Origin: Pectinophora gossypiella
Lineage: Eukaryota > Arthropoda > Insecta > Lepidoptera > Gelechiidae
Assembly (NCBI RefSeq): GCF_024362695.1
Contig: NC_065429.1
Location: forward strand, 3,008,501 to 3,072,500
DNA: 64,000 nt
Direction of reading: 5' to 3'
A program made the position numbers and the translations under genes. The notes beneath the pieces were generated by a model. The model saw only the letters and a list, made by a program, of their open reading frames with translations. It was not told the origin of the DNA and did not search any database. Positions 10,198 through 19,680 of this stretch are shown here, piece by piece. The number at the start of each line of letters is the position of its first letter. Position 1 is the stretch's first letter.

Positions 10198-11174
10198 TAA
10201 ACCAATTATAATTCTCTAAATGTTTTAAGTGTTATCTTGAATAAGTTATGTATCTTGTCTACCAATGGTGTAGATGACCTCTGTGATATCGAGTACTACT
10301 GTGTCATGGGTACTTCTTGATGAACAGGGTAAACATGAAGTGCTTCTGTCATCTAATTATCTGAACTTGTCAAATTATTTCCGAGTTAATTATTTACTTT
10401 TCTATGCCATTCTGCGGTTATATTTCACTGGTTCTCTTTGTTTTATAATAAAACTGCTCATTTCATTCGCTGATAGTAAGTTATCAACCGCAACATAAGC
10501 CAAGAACACGAATTACAAAAAGAAACAAAAAAAAAATTATTTTTTTTGACAGATGAAAATAAAAACGCGGCAATCAGGGACTGAAGACAAGGCTTAAGCT
10601 TATTTTGATCGTGATTTTCGAATATTAAATTACTAAAGTCAAGACTGTATAGTCCTCAGATCTTTGCCTGCCTTATATAAGGCGAATTTAAACAACATCA
10701 ACATCGGAATAAAGTATAACTTTTAAATCACTGTTATAACACGAACACGATACAATTTTAATATTATTATTATTTCTGTTAATAAAACTAGTTACTTTTA
10801 TTAGTAATAAGTACCAACTTAAGTTACTTCTTCGAATGTTAGGATTATAAAATTATAACCTCAAAAAAAGTAATTTGTTTTCGACAATAAAAGGAATTAA
10901 ATTGAATTGATCATAATTATATCTTCTCTTGTTTTAGTAGATGGATAATGTTAAGACTTACCAGTTTAATCCACATTTTGTTTTATCAAAAAGAACTTAC
11001 GCTCGTCGTCATCCACATTTTTTCTTTGGTACTGTTTCTAGCTTTTTTATAGAAAAAAGCACTTGATTATGTAAGTAACAGATTTTTCGCACTATATCAA
11101 TCATGTTTTTGTATTAAATATTGGTTTTCAATTAGTTTATTTACGGAGGCGAAGTGACGCACCGGTGCACAAAA

Positions 11175-11325
11175 ACCGTAATGACATTAGTTGACAGCTG
11201 CGTTCAGGAAGCGGGAAACTAACTTTTTTTTTTTAGCTTTGGATATGAGCTTTGAAAATTGTGACGATGCTGGAGCATAAGACGTAGACTACACTGTTAA
11301 AAACCTCTCGAACAAGGAGCGAGTA
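11175..11325 (-). repeat. inner inverted repeat, right
   Basis: Reverse complement of 5492-5643. The outermost bases read CTCGCTCCTTGTTCGAGAGG on the - strand, which also matches the second left copy at 5809-5828. Confidence 0.8.
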
Positions 11326-11329
11326 TAAT

Positions 11330-11825
11330 AAAAGCAAGCATATAAAGCATTATATTTTTTTATTTCAAATAACTCTATAACCGTTTGTTTGTGTGTTCTT
11401 GAATCTGGACAATTACTCACTATGTAAGTGTGGAATGACTACCATATCAATGTACTTACAAGATTCAAAAAAATTCAAATTCAAAAATATTTATTTTTCA
11501 AAATTGGCTTACAAAGTTAGCGCTTTTTGAACGTCAAAAAAATTAAATTACATATTATGTAACTAGCTGTAAAACTACTACCACATCGGAATCTGTAACG
11601 CTGAGGGAAAGACGTGGCCAGAAAACCTCCCAGCACACAGGGCCCTAGTCCTACTGTTTCATGTTTTCCTTTCTTTTCTTTTTTTTTTAAATCCAGTTTG
11701 TATTACATAATTTATAGACTTAAATACAATGGTATTCCATACAAGCAATGTACTTTCACATATTCAAAGCTCACAGAGAATAGAGTTATTTGAAATAAAA
11801 AAAATATATGCTTTGTATGCTTTGT
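11330..11825. repeat. palindrome in right arm, split by LINE-2 tail
   Basis: CAAGCATATAAAGC ... TTTATTTCAAATAACTCTAT at 11334-11378 is repeated inverted at about 11780-11822, with part of the far arm carried beyond the SINE-A at 12074-12092. The loop carries the LINE-2 tail insertion. Confidence 0.65.
11464..11665 (-). mobile_element. LINE-2 3' tail (divergent)
   Basis: Begins with TTCAAATTCAAAAATA on the + strand and has an ACCTCCCAGCACACAGGGCC block corresponding to the conserved block of the other LINE-2 tails. Confidence 0.6.
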
Positions 11826-12073
11826 GAGACTGTCCTTTGTTTGGTAAGGACTTTTCAGGCTTGAATCACCTGATTGTCCGAAAAAGTAAGATGATTCCGT
11901 GTTTCGGAGGGCATGTTAAGCCGTTGGTCCCGGCTATTAGCCGTAAAAACACCTCCACCAACCCGCATTGGAGCAGCGTGGTAGAGTATGCTCCATACCC
12001 CCTCCGGTTGATTGAGGGTAGGCCTGTGCCCAGCAGTGGGACGTATATAGGCAGTTTATGTTATGTTATGTAT
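11826..12073 (+). mobile_element. SINE-A, 5' truncated
   Basis: Starts within the body (TGAGACTGTCCTTTGTTTGG) and continues through the core CATGTTAAGCCGTTGGTCCC to TTATGTTATGTTATG. TATGCTTTG precedes it and TATGCTTTA follows, a likely target-site duplication. Confidence 0.85.
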
Positions 12074-12091
12074 GCTTTATATGCTTGCTTT

Positions 12092-12150
12092 TATTCTTTA
12101 GCAAGGCCATTTGAAGACCTACACCCGCCATCCTGATGCACACGAATATT
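12092..12150 (-). repeat. outer inverted repeat, right
   Basis: The reverse complement reads AATATTCGTGTGCATCAGG ... GGTCTTCAAATGGCCTTGC, matching 5391-5448. Confidence 0.75.
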
Positions 12151-12159
12151 TTTTTCCTA

Positions 12160-12497
12160 ACCTGTTGTGGGTGTAACTCCGTGTAACTACCCTCACTTCG
12201 CTAAAATTTAATTTCTCGCAAGACGCTCAACCTTCAACACAATCTTCACAGCTTGCATCACGAAATCTTGTTTCTCTTTTATTTTGTTATAGATACCTCG
12301 CGAAGAATAATTATAAGGTTATTTTTTTTTATTTTAATAAGTACAAGTTTATATTATCCACGTGAAAAATCATCAAAAGTGTTTTCATCTTCGGTCTTAT
12401 GACAAGTGGGTGAAAGTTGTCTTCTGTTTACTCGGCCCTGTCTAGTCCATGTCTACTCCATTAATTCTATAATAAATAAATAAATAACCTGTTACAG
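12160..12497 (+). other. upstream region of AKR gene
   Basis: AT-rich DNA with no recognised coding exon. It ends in CCTGTTACAG directly before the start codon, which looks like a splice acceptor, so the AKR 5' UTR probably has an upstream non-coding exon not identified here. Confidence 0.4.
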
Positions 12498-12590
12498 ATG
12501 GCGAGTAGCGTGGAGGTCCCGAAGTTGAAACTGAATGACGGCAGGGAAATGCCCGCCATTGCTTTGGGAACATATTTAGGATTTGATGCG
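12498..12590 (+). CDS. AKR exon 1 (residues 1-31)
   Basis: Begins ATGGCGAGTAGCGTGGAGG and ends at the GTAAGT donor 12591. The first in-frame Met gives the expected N-terminus with beta-strand LKLNDG and ALGT. Confidence 0.93.
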
Positions 12591-15500
12591 GTAAGTACCG
12601 GTTAGAGCGATGGGCTCACAATCTAGAGGTCCGGGTTGTTTTTTGATTTGATTTTGCAAATCATAAGTCTAGAATCACCTTGATTTTCCGAAAAAGTGGC
12701 ATATTTCCGTGCTAAGGAGGGCACGTTAAGCCGTTGGTCCCCGTTCAAAGGAAGCCTGTGCCCAGCTGTGGGGTACCTTGTTAGGCTGACTTATATTTTT
12801 TAAGCAGTCGTGTTTTTATTTAGATTTTTTTTAAATCACCCACCACCTATCTCGTTAGTCTAATAGACATCTTGTTGAAGTGTGGGTACTTAGTTCATCT
12901 TGTGTTGGATGTACAATCAAAGAGCAAAAGTGCAGTCACTGAGCCCAGCGATTTACTTGTAAACAGTGGTGAAATTAAGAACCATTAGTGTGTATGTTTT
13001 TGTAGATGTTTTTGGTCTATTACAGAAACGACATGTAACCAGGAGGTCTTAAGTGCAACCAGTTACTTTATTAGGTACTTTGCAAGAAACCTCAGATTCT
13101 AATTGAGATCTTCTTCTATCGTGTGGGTTGTGAGGTGGAGTACCAACCTCATCAACCCTGGTGTCAGGTTTACTATAAAAGCCGCCAAAGGCATGAAGTG
13201 GCTCATGTAACGACTACTTACTTACATCAGTAAGTAGTAACCGGGGCCAACGGCTTAACGTGCCTTCCGAAGCACTGATCATCTTACTTTTTGGACAACC
13301 AGGTGATCAGCCTGTAATGTCCTAACCAAGCTAGGGATCACAAAGTGATTTTTGTGATTTGTCCCCACCGGGATTCGAACCCGGGACCTCCGGATCGTGA
13401 GCACAACGCTCAACCACTGGACCACGGAGTTCTAATTGAGATAATAGTCGAGTTTAATATGTTTTCTATGTTGTTCTGGGAGCAAATAAAAACATAGAAC
13501 ACGTTCAGCTGCTTGTCTTCCCGGGCATGTCGTAAAAACTGACAGGGGGATTGTGTCCTCTAACATGATGGACTAATGTTATGGGCGATAGGCTGATCCC
13601 TTATCACCATAAGGTTCATCATATCCAGCTTACGACATCGTATCAACAGTGGCTGCAAGTTGTCTTTGAATACCTGTGGCTCTGCCCACCCCATTAGGGA
13701 TTACGGGCGTGAGTTTATGTATGTATGTTTAATATGTAATGTCGGGTTGTTTTTTTTTTAATTACAGAATGGTGTAGTTGAACCGACCAAAGACCTGCGC
13801 GATACTCTGTCGCGCTCTATCGACATCGGTTGGCGTCACTTCGACACCGCCTCCGTTTATAAGACAGAGAAGACTATAGGGGAAGCTATCAGTATGAAAA
13901 TACAGGACGGAACTGTACAGAGGAGTGACGTGTTCGTTACTACTAAGGCAAGTATTAGCCCCAATTCCTGCAGATACCATCTAATACAAAATCGTTTCAA
14001 ACCTAATACAAAATCGTTTCATGCGGAAAGCCACGGGAGTTCCGTGGTTCCTTCGCAATGAAAATCTGCAACATCGACCTAGGTCTGCCAACCATTGCCC
14101 AATGGCTCAAATTAGCTTCCAAACGTTTTTTCGATTCTGCTCCGCACCACCCAAATCCCCTGGTAGTTGCGGCTTCCGAATACATCCCGCTTAGGGACGG
14201 TACTGAAAAGTATCGGCGTCCAAAGGACGTTATATACGATTCCGACGACCCGATTACTCTAGCCATAGAGGCAGCCAATCAGCTCGCGACACCAAACACT
14301 TCAGGACCCCGATACCGACCCCGCCGGCGTGGTCGACGATTTCCCTCATTCAGCGCTTATCGCTATCGACCTGCTAGGGTCGATTAATTCTTTCAAATAT
14401 TTTTCCTCTCAGACGACGCCCTGAGCCGAGGTTCGCGCCCAACTGGGCACCCTCAGGCCTGTTGTCTTAAACGTTGTACCGGGTGAGAGCCTTCAGCGCT
14501 CCCCATTTGTCCGGCCAAGTAGTTAATGCCATCTGCGGCAAATCTACACTAAGTCAGGTCAAAAATAGATGGCCAGATATCTATTTTTTTTTTGTTTTTT
14601 TTTTCAATCAATCAATCAATCAATAATACTTTATTCCAAAACGGCATATAAGTACAAAGGGCATAAACATAAAAATAAAGCGATTTCTTCCAGACAATCA
14701 TGATGTTGTATACTTAATGAACTTACTTCCACTCTTTCAGCTCTGGAACACTCACCACAAACGGGAGAAGGTGATGACAGCCATCAGGGAGTCTTTGGAA
14801 GCACTTGGACTAAACTACATTGACTTATACTTGATGCATTGGCCCATCGGTTTGAACGTAAGTAGACCATTCGGAAGGCACGTTAATTCAAATTCAAAAA
14901 TACCTATATTCCGCTTTATAAAATTTAATTTGTCAGACTTTGTAATTGGCTAGTATAAGATTTTGAACATCGCAACTTTAATTAAGATTATATTAAGCTG
15001 TAATAAGCTGTAAAGTTTGCAATAAACGATTACTTACTTAAATAAATAAAAAAATGAAGGTAACATAGTTGAGCCGTGGTAACCCAGTTGGTTGGTTGGT
15101 TGATTGGTTGGTTGGTTGGTGGTTGGTTGTTTGGTCGATCCGTGCTTCGGAAGGCACGTCAAGCCTTTGGTCCCGGTTACTACTTACTGATGTACGTAGT
15201 CGTTATATGAGTCATGTCAGGGGCCTTTGGCGGCTCAATAGTAACCCTGACACCAGGGTTGATGAGGTTGGTAATTCACCTCACAACCCACACGATAGAA
15301 GAAGACCCAGTTGGTGGAATGCTTGCCTCACTTTGAAGTCGTAGGTCCGAATCCAGCATAGGCCTAAACCAATGATTGTCTAATTTTATTCCTTATTCTA
15401 TGACTGCGTCAAACAGAGTACTGCGGAGTGGAAGGCAAGAGGGGAAACCGCACTACCCTAAAAAAGAGCGTGGCTGTTGAATAAATGATTTGCCCGAAGG

Positions 15501-18500
15501 CATTGACGAGGCCTAAGATGGAGCTCGCCCAGAAGGTGCCTGTTCACTCTGGCCTTGAAAGCACCCGGGTTATATGCATTCGGAAATACAGAAGACAGCA
15601 GAGAATTCCACTCCCTAGAAGTGCGCATAATGAAGAACGATGCGAAGCGCTTTGTGCGAATAGTTGGGATACTAATAGGGATGGAACCCGGCCGTACGTC
15701 TGGAAGTCCGAAGACAAAAGGGGGATGGTGGAATGAGCTCGTGTAGATCGCGGGCACACTCCCCGAAGTGCAGTCTGTTGAATGCCCTATTTTTCCCTAA
15801 AAAGTACCATGGAGAATGCTACACCGACAAGAGCGTACCTTTAAATCTTCTTCTTATCGTGTGGGTTGTGAGGTGAATACCAACCTCATTAACCCTGGTG
15901 TCAGGGTTATAATTGAGCCGCCAAAGGCCCCTGACATGACTCATGTAACGACTACATACTTACATTAGTAAGTAGTAACCGGGACCAAAGGCTTAGCTTT
16001 TAAATTAGTGATGATGATTCTATGTCTGCACTGTTTAGATAAAAGATTTCTTTTGTCAATGTTGGTAAGGAATTCCTAAATTGTATTTAAGTACCTACTT
16101 TTCTAGAAAGACTACACGCATTCAGATGTAGATTTCATGGAGACGTGGCGCGGTATGGAGGACGCCCAGAACCTGGGTCTGGTCAAGTCCATAGGAGTGT
16201 CCAACTTCAACAAGGAGCAGCTACAGAGGATCATCAGGGAAGGAACCGTGAAGCCGGCTGCTTTGCAGATTGAGGTGAACAGATAGTAATTTTATAAAAA
16301 AAAATGTTTAATTATTCATAAAAACATAACAAAGTTCGTTGACGAGACTTCCCAGTAAGTAAGTAACAATACTTAGTACTTGTGTTGGGAATGACTCGCA
16401 ACCTCCCTTTCAATGGTTTGGATTTTATACCTACTTATACGAAACAAAACATAATTTACGCTTATTTACATAAACTGCCTATATACGTCCCACTGCTGGG
16501 CACAGGCCTCCCCTCAATCAACCGGAGGGGGGTATGGAGCATAATCCACCACGCTGCTCCACTGCGGGTTGGTGGAGGTGTTTTTACGGCTAATAGCCGG
16601 GACCAACGGCTTAACGTGCCCTCCGAAGCACGGAATCATCTTACTTTTTCGGACAATCAGGTGATTCAAGCCTGAAAAGTCCTTACCAAACAAAGGACAG
16701 TCTCACAAAGTGATTTCGACAATGTCCCCATCGGGAATCGAACCCGGACCTCCAGATCGTGAGCCTAACGCTCTAACCACTAGACCACGGAGGCTGTTAA
16801 ACGCTTATTTATATGTATGTATTTACGCTAAGTATTCCACTTATGTTCTTAAAATAAATTATACTTACTTACACTATTAACAATTTTGAATCTGTTAAAT
16901 AACAAATTATTATGTTTTAAAATACTTACAGTTAACTTATAGCTAAAAGATCTTTTGCATAAGATGTTTAAATAAAGATTTACTGAATTTATTTCTATTG
17001 CACTCAAATTCAATTTTAAAAATATTTTTATTCAGTAGGTAACATAGTGACACTTTGAATCCTCAATTTTTACATAACGAACGTCTCATCCGGCTAAAAC
17101 TACTGCAGCTTCTCACAACCTGTATAGCTGAGGAAAAGAAGCTGCAAGAAAAACCTCGGCACAGGGCCCTAGACGTTCTTTATAAAAAAATCAAAACTCC
17201 TTGAGGGAGAATGTTGGTGTTTATTAAATGTATAAAGAACATTTACAAAATAGAGGCCCAATAAAGGTTTAATTTAAAAAGCAGAGTGGACAGGCACCTT
17301 CTGGGCGAGCTCCGTCTTAAGCCTCGTCAATGCCTTCGGGCAAGTCTGGGGCCAAGAGCAAACCCATCAAAGGTGAAGAAAAAAACAAACAATTGAAGTA
17401 AAATCGACGTTCTTTGAAATTAATGAAATTAATTCCTTTTTTCTCCCGTCAGGTCCATCCACAGATCATACAGGCTGACCTGGTTGACTTCGCAAGATCC
17501 GAGGGCATCGTTGTAATGGGATACAGTCCTTTCGGGTCCCTGGTGATGAGATATGGCCAGCAGTTCCCCGGCCCCAAAATGGATGACCCCGACCTCACCA
17601 AGATGGCCCAGAAGTATGGAAAGACTACGCCTCAAATTGTGCTCAGGTGGTTGGTAAGTAACAACATGGGCTCTACGTACCTATATCCCAATGGGGTAGT
17701 CACGAAGCCAAGGAAAACAAAGGATGGCTAAGCCTGGTATGCGATATCGAGGCGGACCAGCCCGGTGGTCGGATGACATTGTGAGGTATGCCGGAAAGCA
17801 ATGGATGAGACTTGCACAGGACCGGAAAGGATGGCGCGAAAGAGAGGAGGCCTATACCCAGCAGTGGATGGATACAGGCTGAGTAGATAATAGATAGTCA
17901 CGAGGACCATCCATCGCAAGATGAACTAAGTACCCACACCTCACCGAGCTTTCTGTTGGACCAACGCGATAGGTGAGCCGTATCGCCGTCTGTAATGGTC
18001 GAGCCAACTGTGTTAGTGAAAACTGCGCTTCAGATAAATTAATAAATTGTATCGTGTGATTCTAGGTCAGGGTTACTATTGAGCCGCCAAACGCCCCTAA
18101 CATGGCTCATGTAAAGACTACTTACGTCAGTAACGTGTCTTCAGAAGCACGGATCGTCTTACTTTCGGACAATCAGGTGATCAGCGTGTAATGTCCTAAC
18201 CAAACTAGGGATCACAAAGTATTTTTTGTGATATGTCCCCGAATCGAACCCAGGGGCTTCGGGTCGTGAGCCCAACGCTCAACCACTGGCCCACGGAGGT
18301 CGTTAAAATTAATAATCGAGAATGTATTTCACGACTATGGTCAAAATAATAATATAGATCATATAAGAGGGATTTTGGTGGTTATGTCCCCACCAGGATT
18401 CGAACCCGGATTAAAAATTTATAATTATATATTTCAGGTGGATAGAAACATTGTGCCAGTCCCCAAGACAACCAAAGTGAACCGCTTGGAAGAAAACATC

Positions 18501-18671
18501 AACATCTTCGATTTTAAATTGGAAAAAGAAGAAATTGATAAGATCAACTCTTTTGACAGCCACACAAGATACACTTTTCCATCATTCTGGCAGAACCATC
18601 CTCATTACCCCTTCGAGCAGGTCGATAATCCAATTGCTGATCCCTTCAAAAAACCTGTTGAAATACTATAA
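12498..18671 (+). CDS. aldo-keto reductase, AKR2E-like (3-dehydroecdysone 3-reductase-like), six coding exons
   Basis: NADPH-dependent carbonyl reductase of the (beta/alpha)8-barrel aldo-keto reductase family, presumably cytosolic. Exons 12498-12590, 13768-13947, 14741-14857, 16107-16274, 17453-17653 and 18438-18671 join in phase 0 to 330 residues, the usual family length. The catalytic tetrad is visible: Asp57 and Tyr62 (HFDTASVY), Lys91 (VTTK at the end of exon 2) and His124 (LMHWP). Family signatures IGVSNF and VPKTTKVNRLEEN give the cofactor residues Lys263, Arg269, Glu272 and Asn273. The LNDGREMPAIALGTYLG start and the IEVHPQIIQADLVDFARSE loop resemble lepidopteran AKR2E enzymes that reduce 3-dehydroecdysone. 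Substrate is inferred, not proven. Intron 2 has a GC donor. All the larger introns hold SINE or LINE pieces. Confidence 0.93.
12600..12790 (+). mobile_element. SINE-A remnant directly after AKR exon 1
   Basis: GGTTAGAGCGATGGGCTCAC (A-box region), CACGTTAAGCCGTTGGTCCC core and CCTGTGCCCAGCTGTGGGG tail remain, with internal deletions. It starts within 10 bp of the exon 1 splice donor. Confidence 0.75.
13109..13435 (-). mobile_element. SINE-B, near full length, in AKR intron 1
   Basis: On the - strand: a tRNA-like head ending GGGTTCGAATCCCGG, core CACGTTAAGCCGTTGGCCCC, then the SINE-B tail (GACACCAGGGTTGATGAGG, CACAACCCACACGATAGAAG). Confidence 0.85.
13768..13947 (+). CDS. AKR exon 2 (residues 32-91)
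   Basis: The acceptor TAATTACAG precedes AATGGTGTAG. The exon carries Asp57, Tyr62 and Lys91. It ends AAG followed by GCAAGT, a GC splice donor; the nearest GT would shift the frame. Confidence 0.93.
13957..13985. repeat. MITE-1 tip remnant in AKR intron 2
   Basis: CCCCAATTCCTGCAGATACC matches the MITE-1 terminal repeat. It lies about 10 bp beyond the GC donor. Confidence 0.5.
14026..14566 (+). mobile_element. LINE-J 3' end with reverse-transcriptase C-terminus (Jockey-like)
   Basis: Longest LINE-J copy in the window. Frame-shifted pieces read WFLRNENLQ and DLGLPTI, then SKRFFDSAPHHPNPLVVAAS, a pattern typical of the ORF2 C-terminus of Jockey-type LINEs in insects. The 3' UTR shared with the copies at 966, 2311 and 4788 follows. 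5' truncated and dead. Confidence 0.8.
14608..14629. repeat. microsatellite (CAAT)n
   Basis: About five CAAT/ATCA units after a T-run in AKR intron 2. Confidence 0.8.
14741..14857 (+). CDS. AKR exon 3 (residues 92-130)
   Basis: Follows CTCTTTCAG and ends at GTAAGT (14858). Carries LWNTHH and the catalytic His124 in LYLMHWPIG. Confidence 0.93.
14885..15060 (-). repeat. degenerate LINE-2-like tail
   Basis: TTCAAATTCAAAAATACCTA opens an AT-rich stretch like the LINE-2 tails, but the conserved GCAGCTTCTT block is absent. Confidence 0.35.
15087..15131. repeat. microsatellite (GGTT)n
   Basis: Imperfect GGTT units abutting the SINE-B fragment that begins at 15136. Confidence 0.8.
15136..15306 (+). 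mobile_element. SINE-B 3' part, in AKR intron 3
   Basis: Starts in the core (CCGTGCTTCGGAAGGCACGT) and runs to CACACGATAGAAGAAG. The tRNA-like head is missing. Confidence 0.8.
15410..15790 (-). mobile_element. LINE-3 reverse-transcriptase C-terminus, in AKR intron 3
   Basis: A 99-codon - strand frame (15458-15757) reads IRTKRFASFFIMRTSREWNS, then FPNAYNPGAFKARVNRHLLG. This 'R..R.WN.LP..FP..YN...FK..VN..L' pattern is the usual C-terminus of insect LINE ORF2 (CR1/Jockey group). The start of the ORF is missing. Confidence 0.8.
15846..15992 (-). mobile_element. SINE-B 3' part, in AKR intron 3
   Basis: Reverse-oriented SINE-B tail from TTCTTCTTATCGTGTGGG to GTAACCGGGACCAAAGGC. It faces the 15136 copy. 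Confidence 0.75.
16107..16274 (+). CDS. AKR exon 4 (residues 131-186)
   Basis: Follows CTTTTCTAG and ends at a GTGAAC donor. Carries the AKR signature SIGVSNFNKEQL. Confidence 0.92.
16468..16798 (-). mobile_element. SINE-A, near full length, in AKR intron 4
   Basis: - strand copy with the tRNA-like head (GTCTAGTGGTTAGAGCG), core and CCTCCGGTTGATTGAGGGG tail. Confidence 0.88.
17004..17192 (-). mobile_element. LINE-2 3' tail, in AKR intron 4
   Basis: Closely matches 1962-2150, including the AACCTGTATAGC and AAAACCTCGGCACAGGGC blocks. Confidence 0.7.
17275..17356 (+). mobile_element. LINE-3 C-terminal fragment, in AKR intron 4
   Basis: Reads SRVDRHLLGELRLKPRQCLR in one frame, matching the end of the LINE-3 ORF at 15458-15757 (ARVNRHLLGELHLRPRQCLR) but in opposite orientation. 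Confidence 0.8.
17453..17653 (+). CDS. AKR exon 5 (residues 187-253)
   Basis: Follows TTCTCCCGTCAG and ends at GTAAGT. Contains VHPQIIQADLVDFARSEGI and the SPFGS loop. Confidence 0.93.
17726..17882 (+). mobile_element. RTE-like LINE C-terminus, in AKR intron 5
   Basis: An in-frame stretch reads RWSDDIVRYAGKQW, then AQDRKGWREREEAYTQQW and a stop at 17880. This is the well-known C-terminus of insect RTE-type endonuclease/reverse transcriptases (RW.DD..K.AG..W...A.DR..W...EEAY.QQW). Only the 3' end remains. Confidence 0.85.
17890..18035 (+). repeat. dispersed repeat, pairs with 55860-56005
   Basis: ATCGCAAGATGAACTAAGTA ... CTCACCGAGCTTTCTGTT ... TGTGTTAGTGAAAACTGCGC is repeated in the same orientation at 55885-56000. 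It follows the RTE ORF end, so it may be that element's 3' UTR. Confidence 0.65.
18062..18303 (-). mobile_element. SINE-B, partial, in AKR intron 5
   Basis: Reverse copy with GTCAGGGTTACTATTGAGCC, a TACTTTCGGACAATCAGGTG block and the head-side CAACCACTGGCCCACGGAGG. The core is partly deleted. Confidence 0.75.
18438..18671 (+). CDS. AKR exon 6 (residues 254-330 and stop)
   Basis: Follows ATATTTCAG. Carries the NADPH 2'-phosphate motif (VPKTTKVNRLEEN), then NINIFDF, and ends KKPVEIL with TAA at 18669-18671. Confidence 0.93.
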   Translation: MDRNIVPVPKTTKVNRLEENINIFDFKLEKEEIDKINSFDSHTRYTFPSFWQNHPHYPFEQVDNPIADPFKKPVEIL

Positions 18672-19395
18672 AATATCCATGTAAGATTTTGGTACCTACT
18701 TCATCATCATTACTAAAAGCCACGCTCTTGTCGGTGCTATTTTTTGAGGGAAAAATAGGGCAGTGGTTTCCCTCTTACCTTCCGCCCCGCAATACTCTGT
18801 CAGATGCCAGTGGGATGGCGACCAGAGTAGTCTATTTCAAAGCCGTACTAGGACTTCTGTCTTCCGCCCATGAATAGTAAGTACTCACAGTTACTGCTGC
18901 CCTCTGTCAGGTTCCAGGTTATAGTCGCTGTGAGTCGCCCCTTCCGTCCTGCATTGCCGTACCGACGGCTCCCATCTCCGCCTCTGCAACTGTTGAGGTC
19001 TTTACCCGTATCCCTGGGCAAGGGTTCTATGTTATACTCCGTAGGTCTGGGTCCCTATCCGAACTCAACCACCATCTCACTCCGGCCTACTGAAGTACGA
19101 GCCGCCCCCTCGGCAAGGACGCGCTGAACAGGAATTACCCCAGTGGAGGGCAGAGAAGATAACTCTGTCTCCCGTGGGGCCGAGTTAATAGCCTTGTTTG
19201 TACCTACAAAGAATACATAACACAATAAAGGTACTTAATTAGAATAGAATAGAAATAGTTTATTATAAAAGGGCGCCACACAAAAAAGACAATAACATCA
19301 TACCAAATTTCTACTAAACAGTTACTAATTATACTAATCTCCGCCTTATATGAACACCAAATAAGCGCCTTTTTTAAAAAAAAAACACATTCTAA
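18672..19395 (+). other. AKR 3' flank with repeat debris
   Basis: 18715-18870 has AAAAGCCACGCTCTTGTCGG and GGTCTATTTCAAAGCC-type blocks also seen at 43370-43435 and 63090-63115, so it is repeat-derived. 18890-19190 is unusually G+C-rich without a recognised gene. An AATAAA lies at 19224-19229. 19240-19330 (AGAATAGAAATAGTTTATTA) recurs at 4256 and 54780. Confidence 0.45.
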
Positions 19396-19680
19396 AGTCA
19401 TCTCTCGTGTGAGGTGGATTACCAACCCCATCAACCCTTGTGTCAGAGTTATTATTGAGCCGCCACAGGCCCCTGACATGGCTCATGAAACGACTACTTA
19501 TTTACATCAGTAAGTAGTAACCTGGACCAACGGCTTACCGTGCCTTCCGAGGCACGGATCATTTTACTTTGGGACAATTAGGTGATCAGCCTGTAATGTC
19601 CTAACCAAACTAGGGACCACAGAGTAATTTTTGTGATATGTCCCCGCCGCGAATCGAACCCAGGACCTGCGGATCGTGAG
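19396..19680 (-). mobile_element. SINE-B, near full length
   Basis: Runs from TCTCGTGTGAGGTGGATTAC through the core to a head-side GGACCTGCGGATCGTGAG. It lies downstream of the AKR gene. Confidence 0.8.

Larger units (their letters stand above)
5391..12150. other. 6.8-kb segment bounded by complex inverted repeats; possible large non-autonomous element
   Basis: The outer ends (5391-5448 and 12092-12150) are inverted copies. Further in, a 150-bp block at 5492-5643 is repeated inverted at 11175-11325. Each arm also contains its own palindrome. The interior holds a CTG-rich stretch, a 121-bp tandem array and short membrane-type ORFs, but no recognisable transposase, polymerase or integrase. A LINE-2 tail and a SINE-A lie in the right arm as later insertions. 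This may be a non-autonomous mobile element or a product of foldback-element recombination; only the sequence symmetry is certain. Confidence 0.5.

Noticed and set aside
10274..10498. 74-residue ORF in the 6.8-kb segment
   Set aside because: Composition follows the AT-rich DNA; no start context, domain or partner exon.
5390..12150. Polinton/Maverick virus-like transposon
   Set aside because: Long inverted ends would fit, but no polymerase, integrase, ATPase or capsid frame is present.
14058..14387. A separate 109-residue gene in AKR intron 2
   Set aside because: It is the frame-shifted ORF2 C-terminus and 3' UTR of LINE-J, with other copies at 966, 2311 and 4788.
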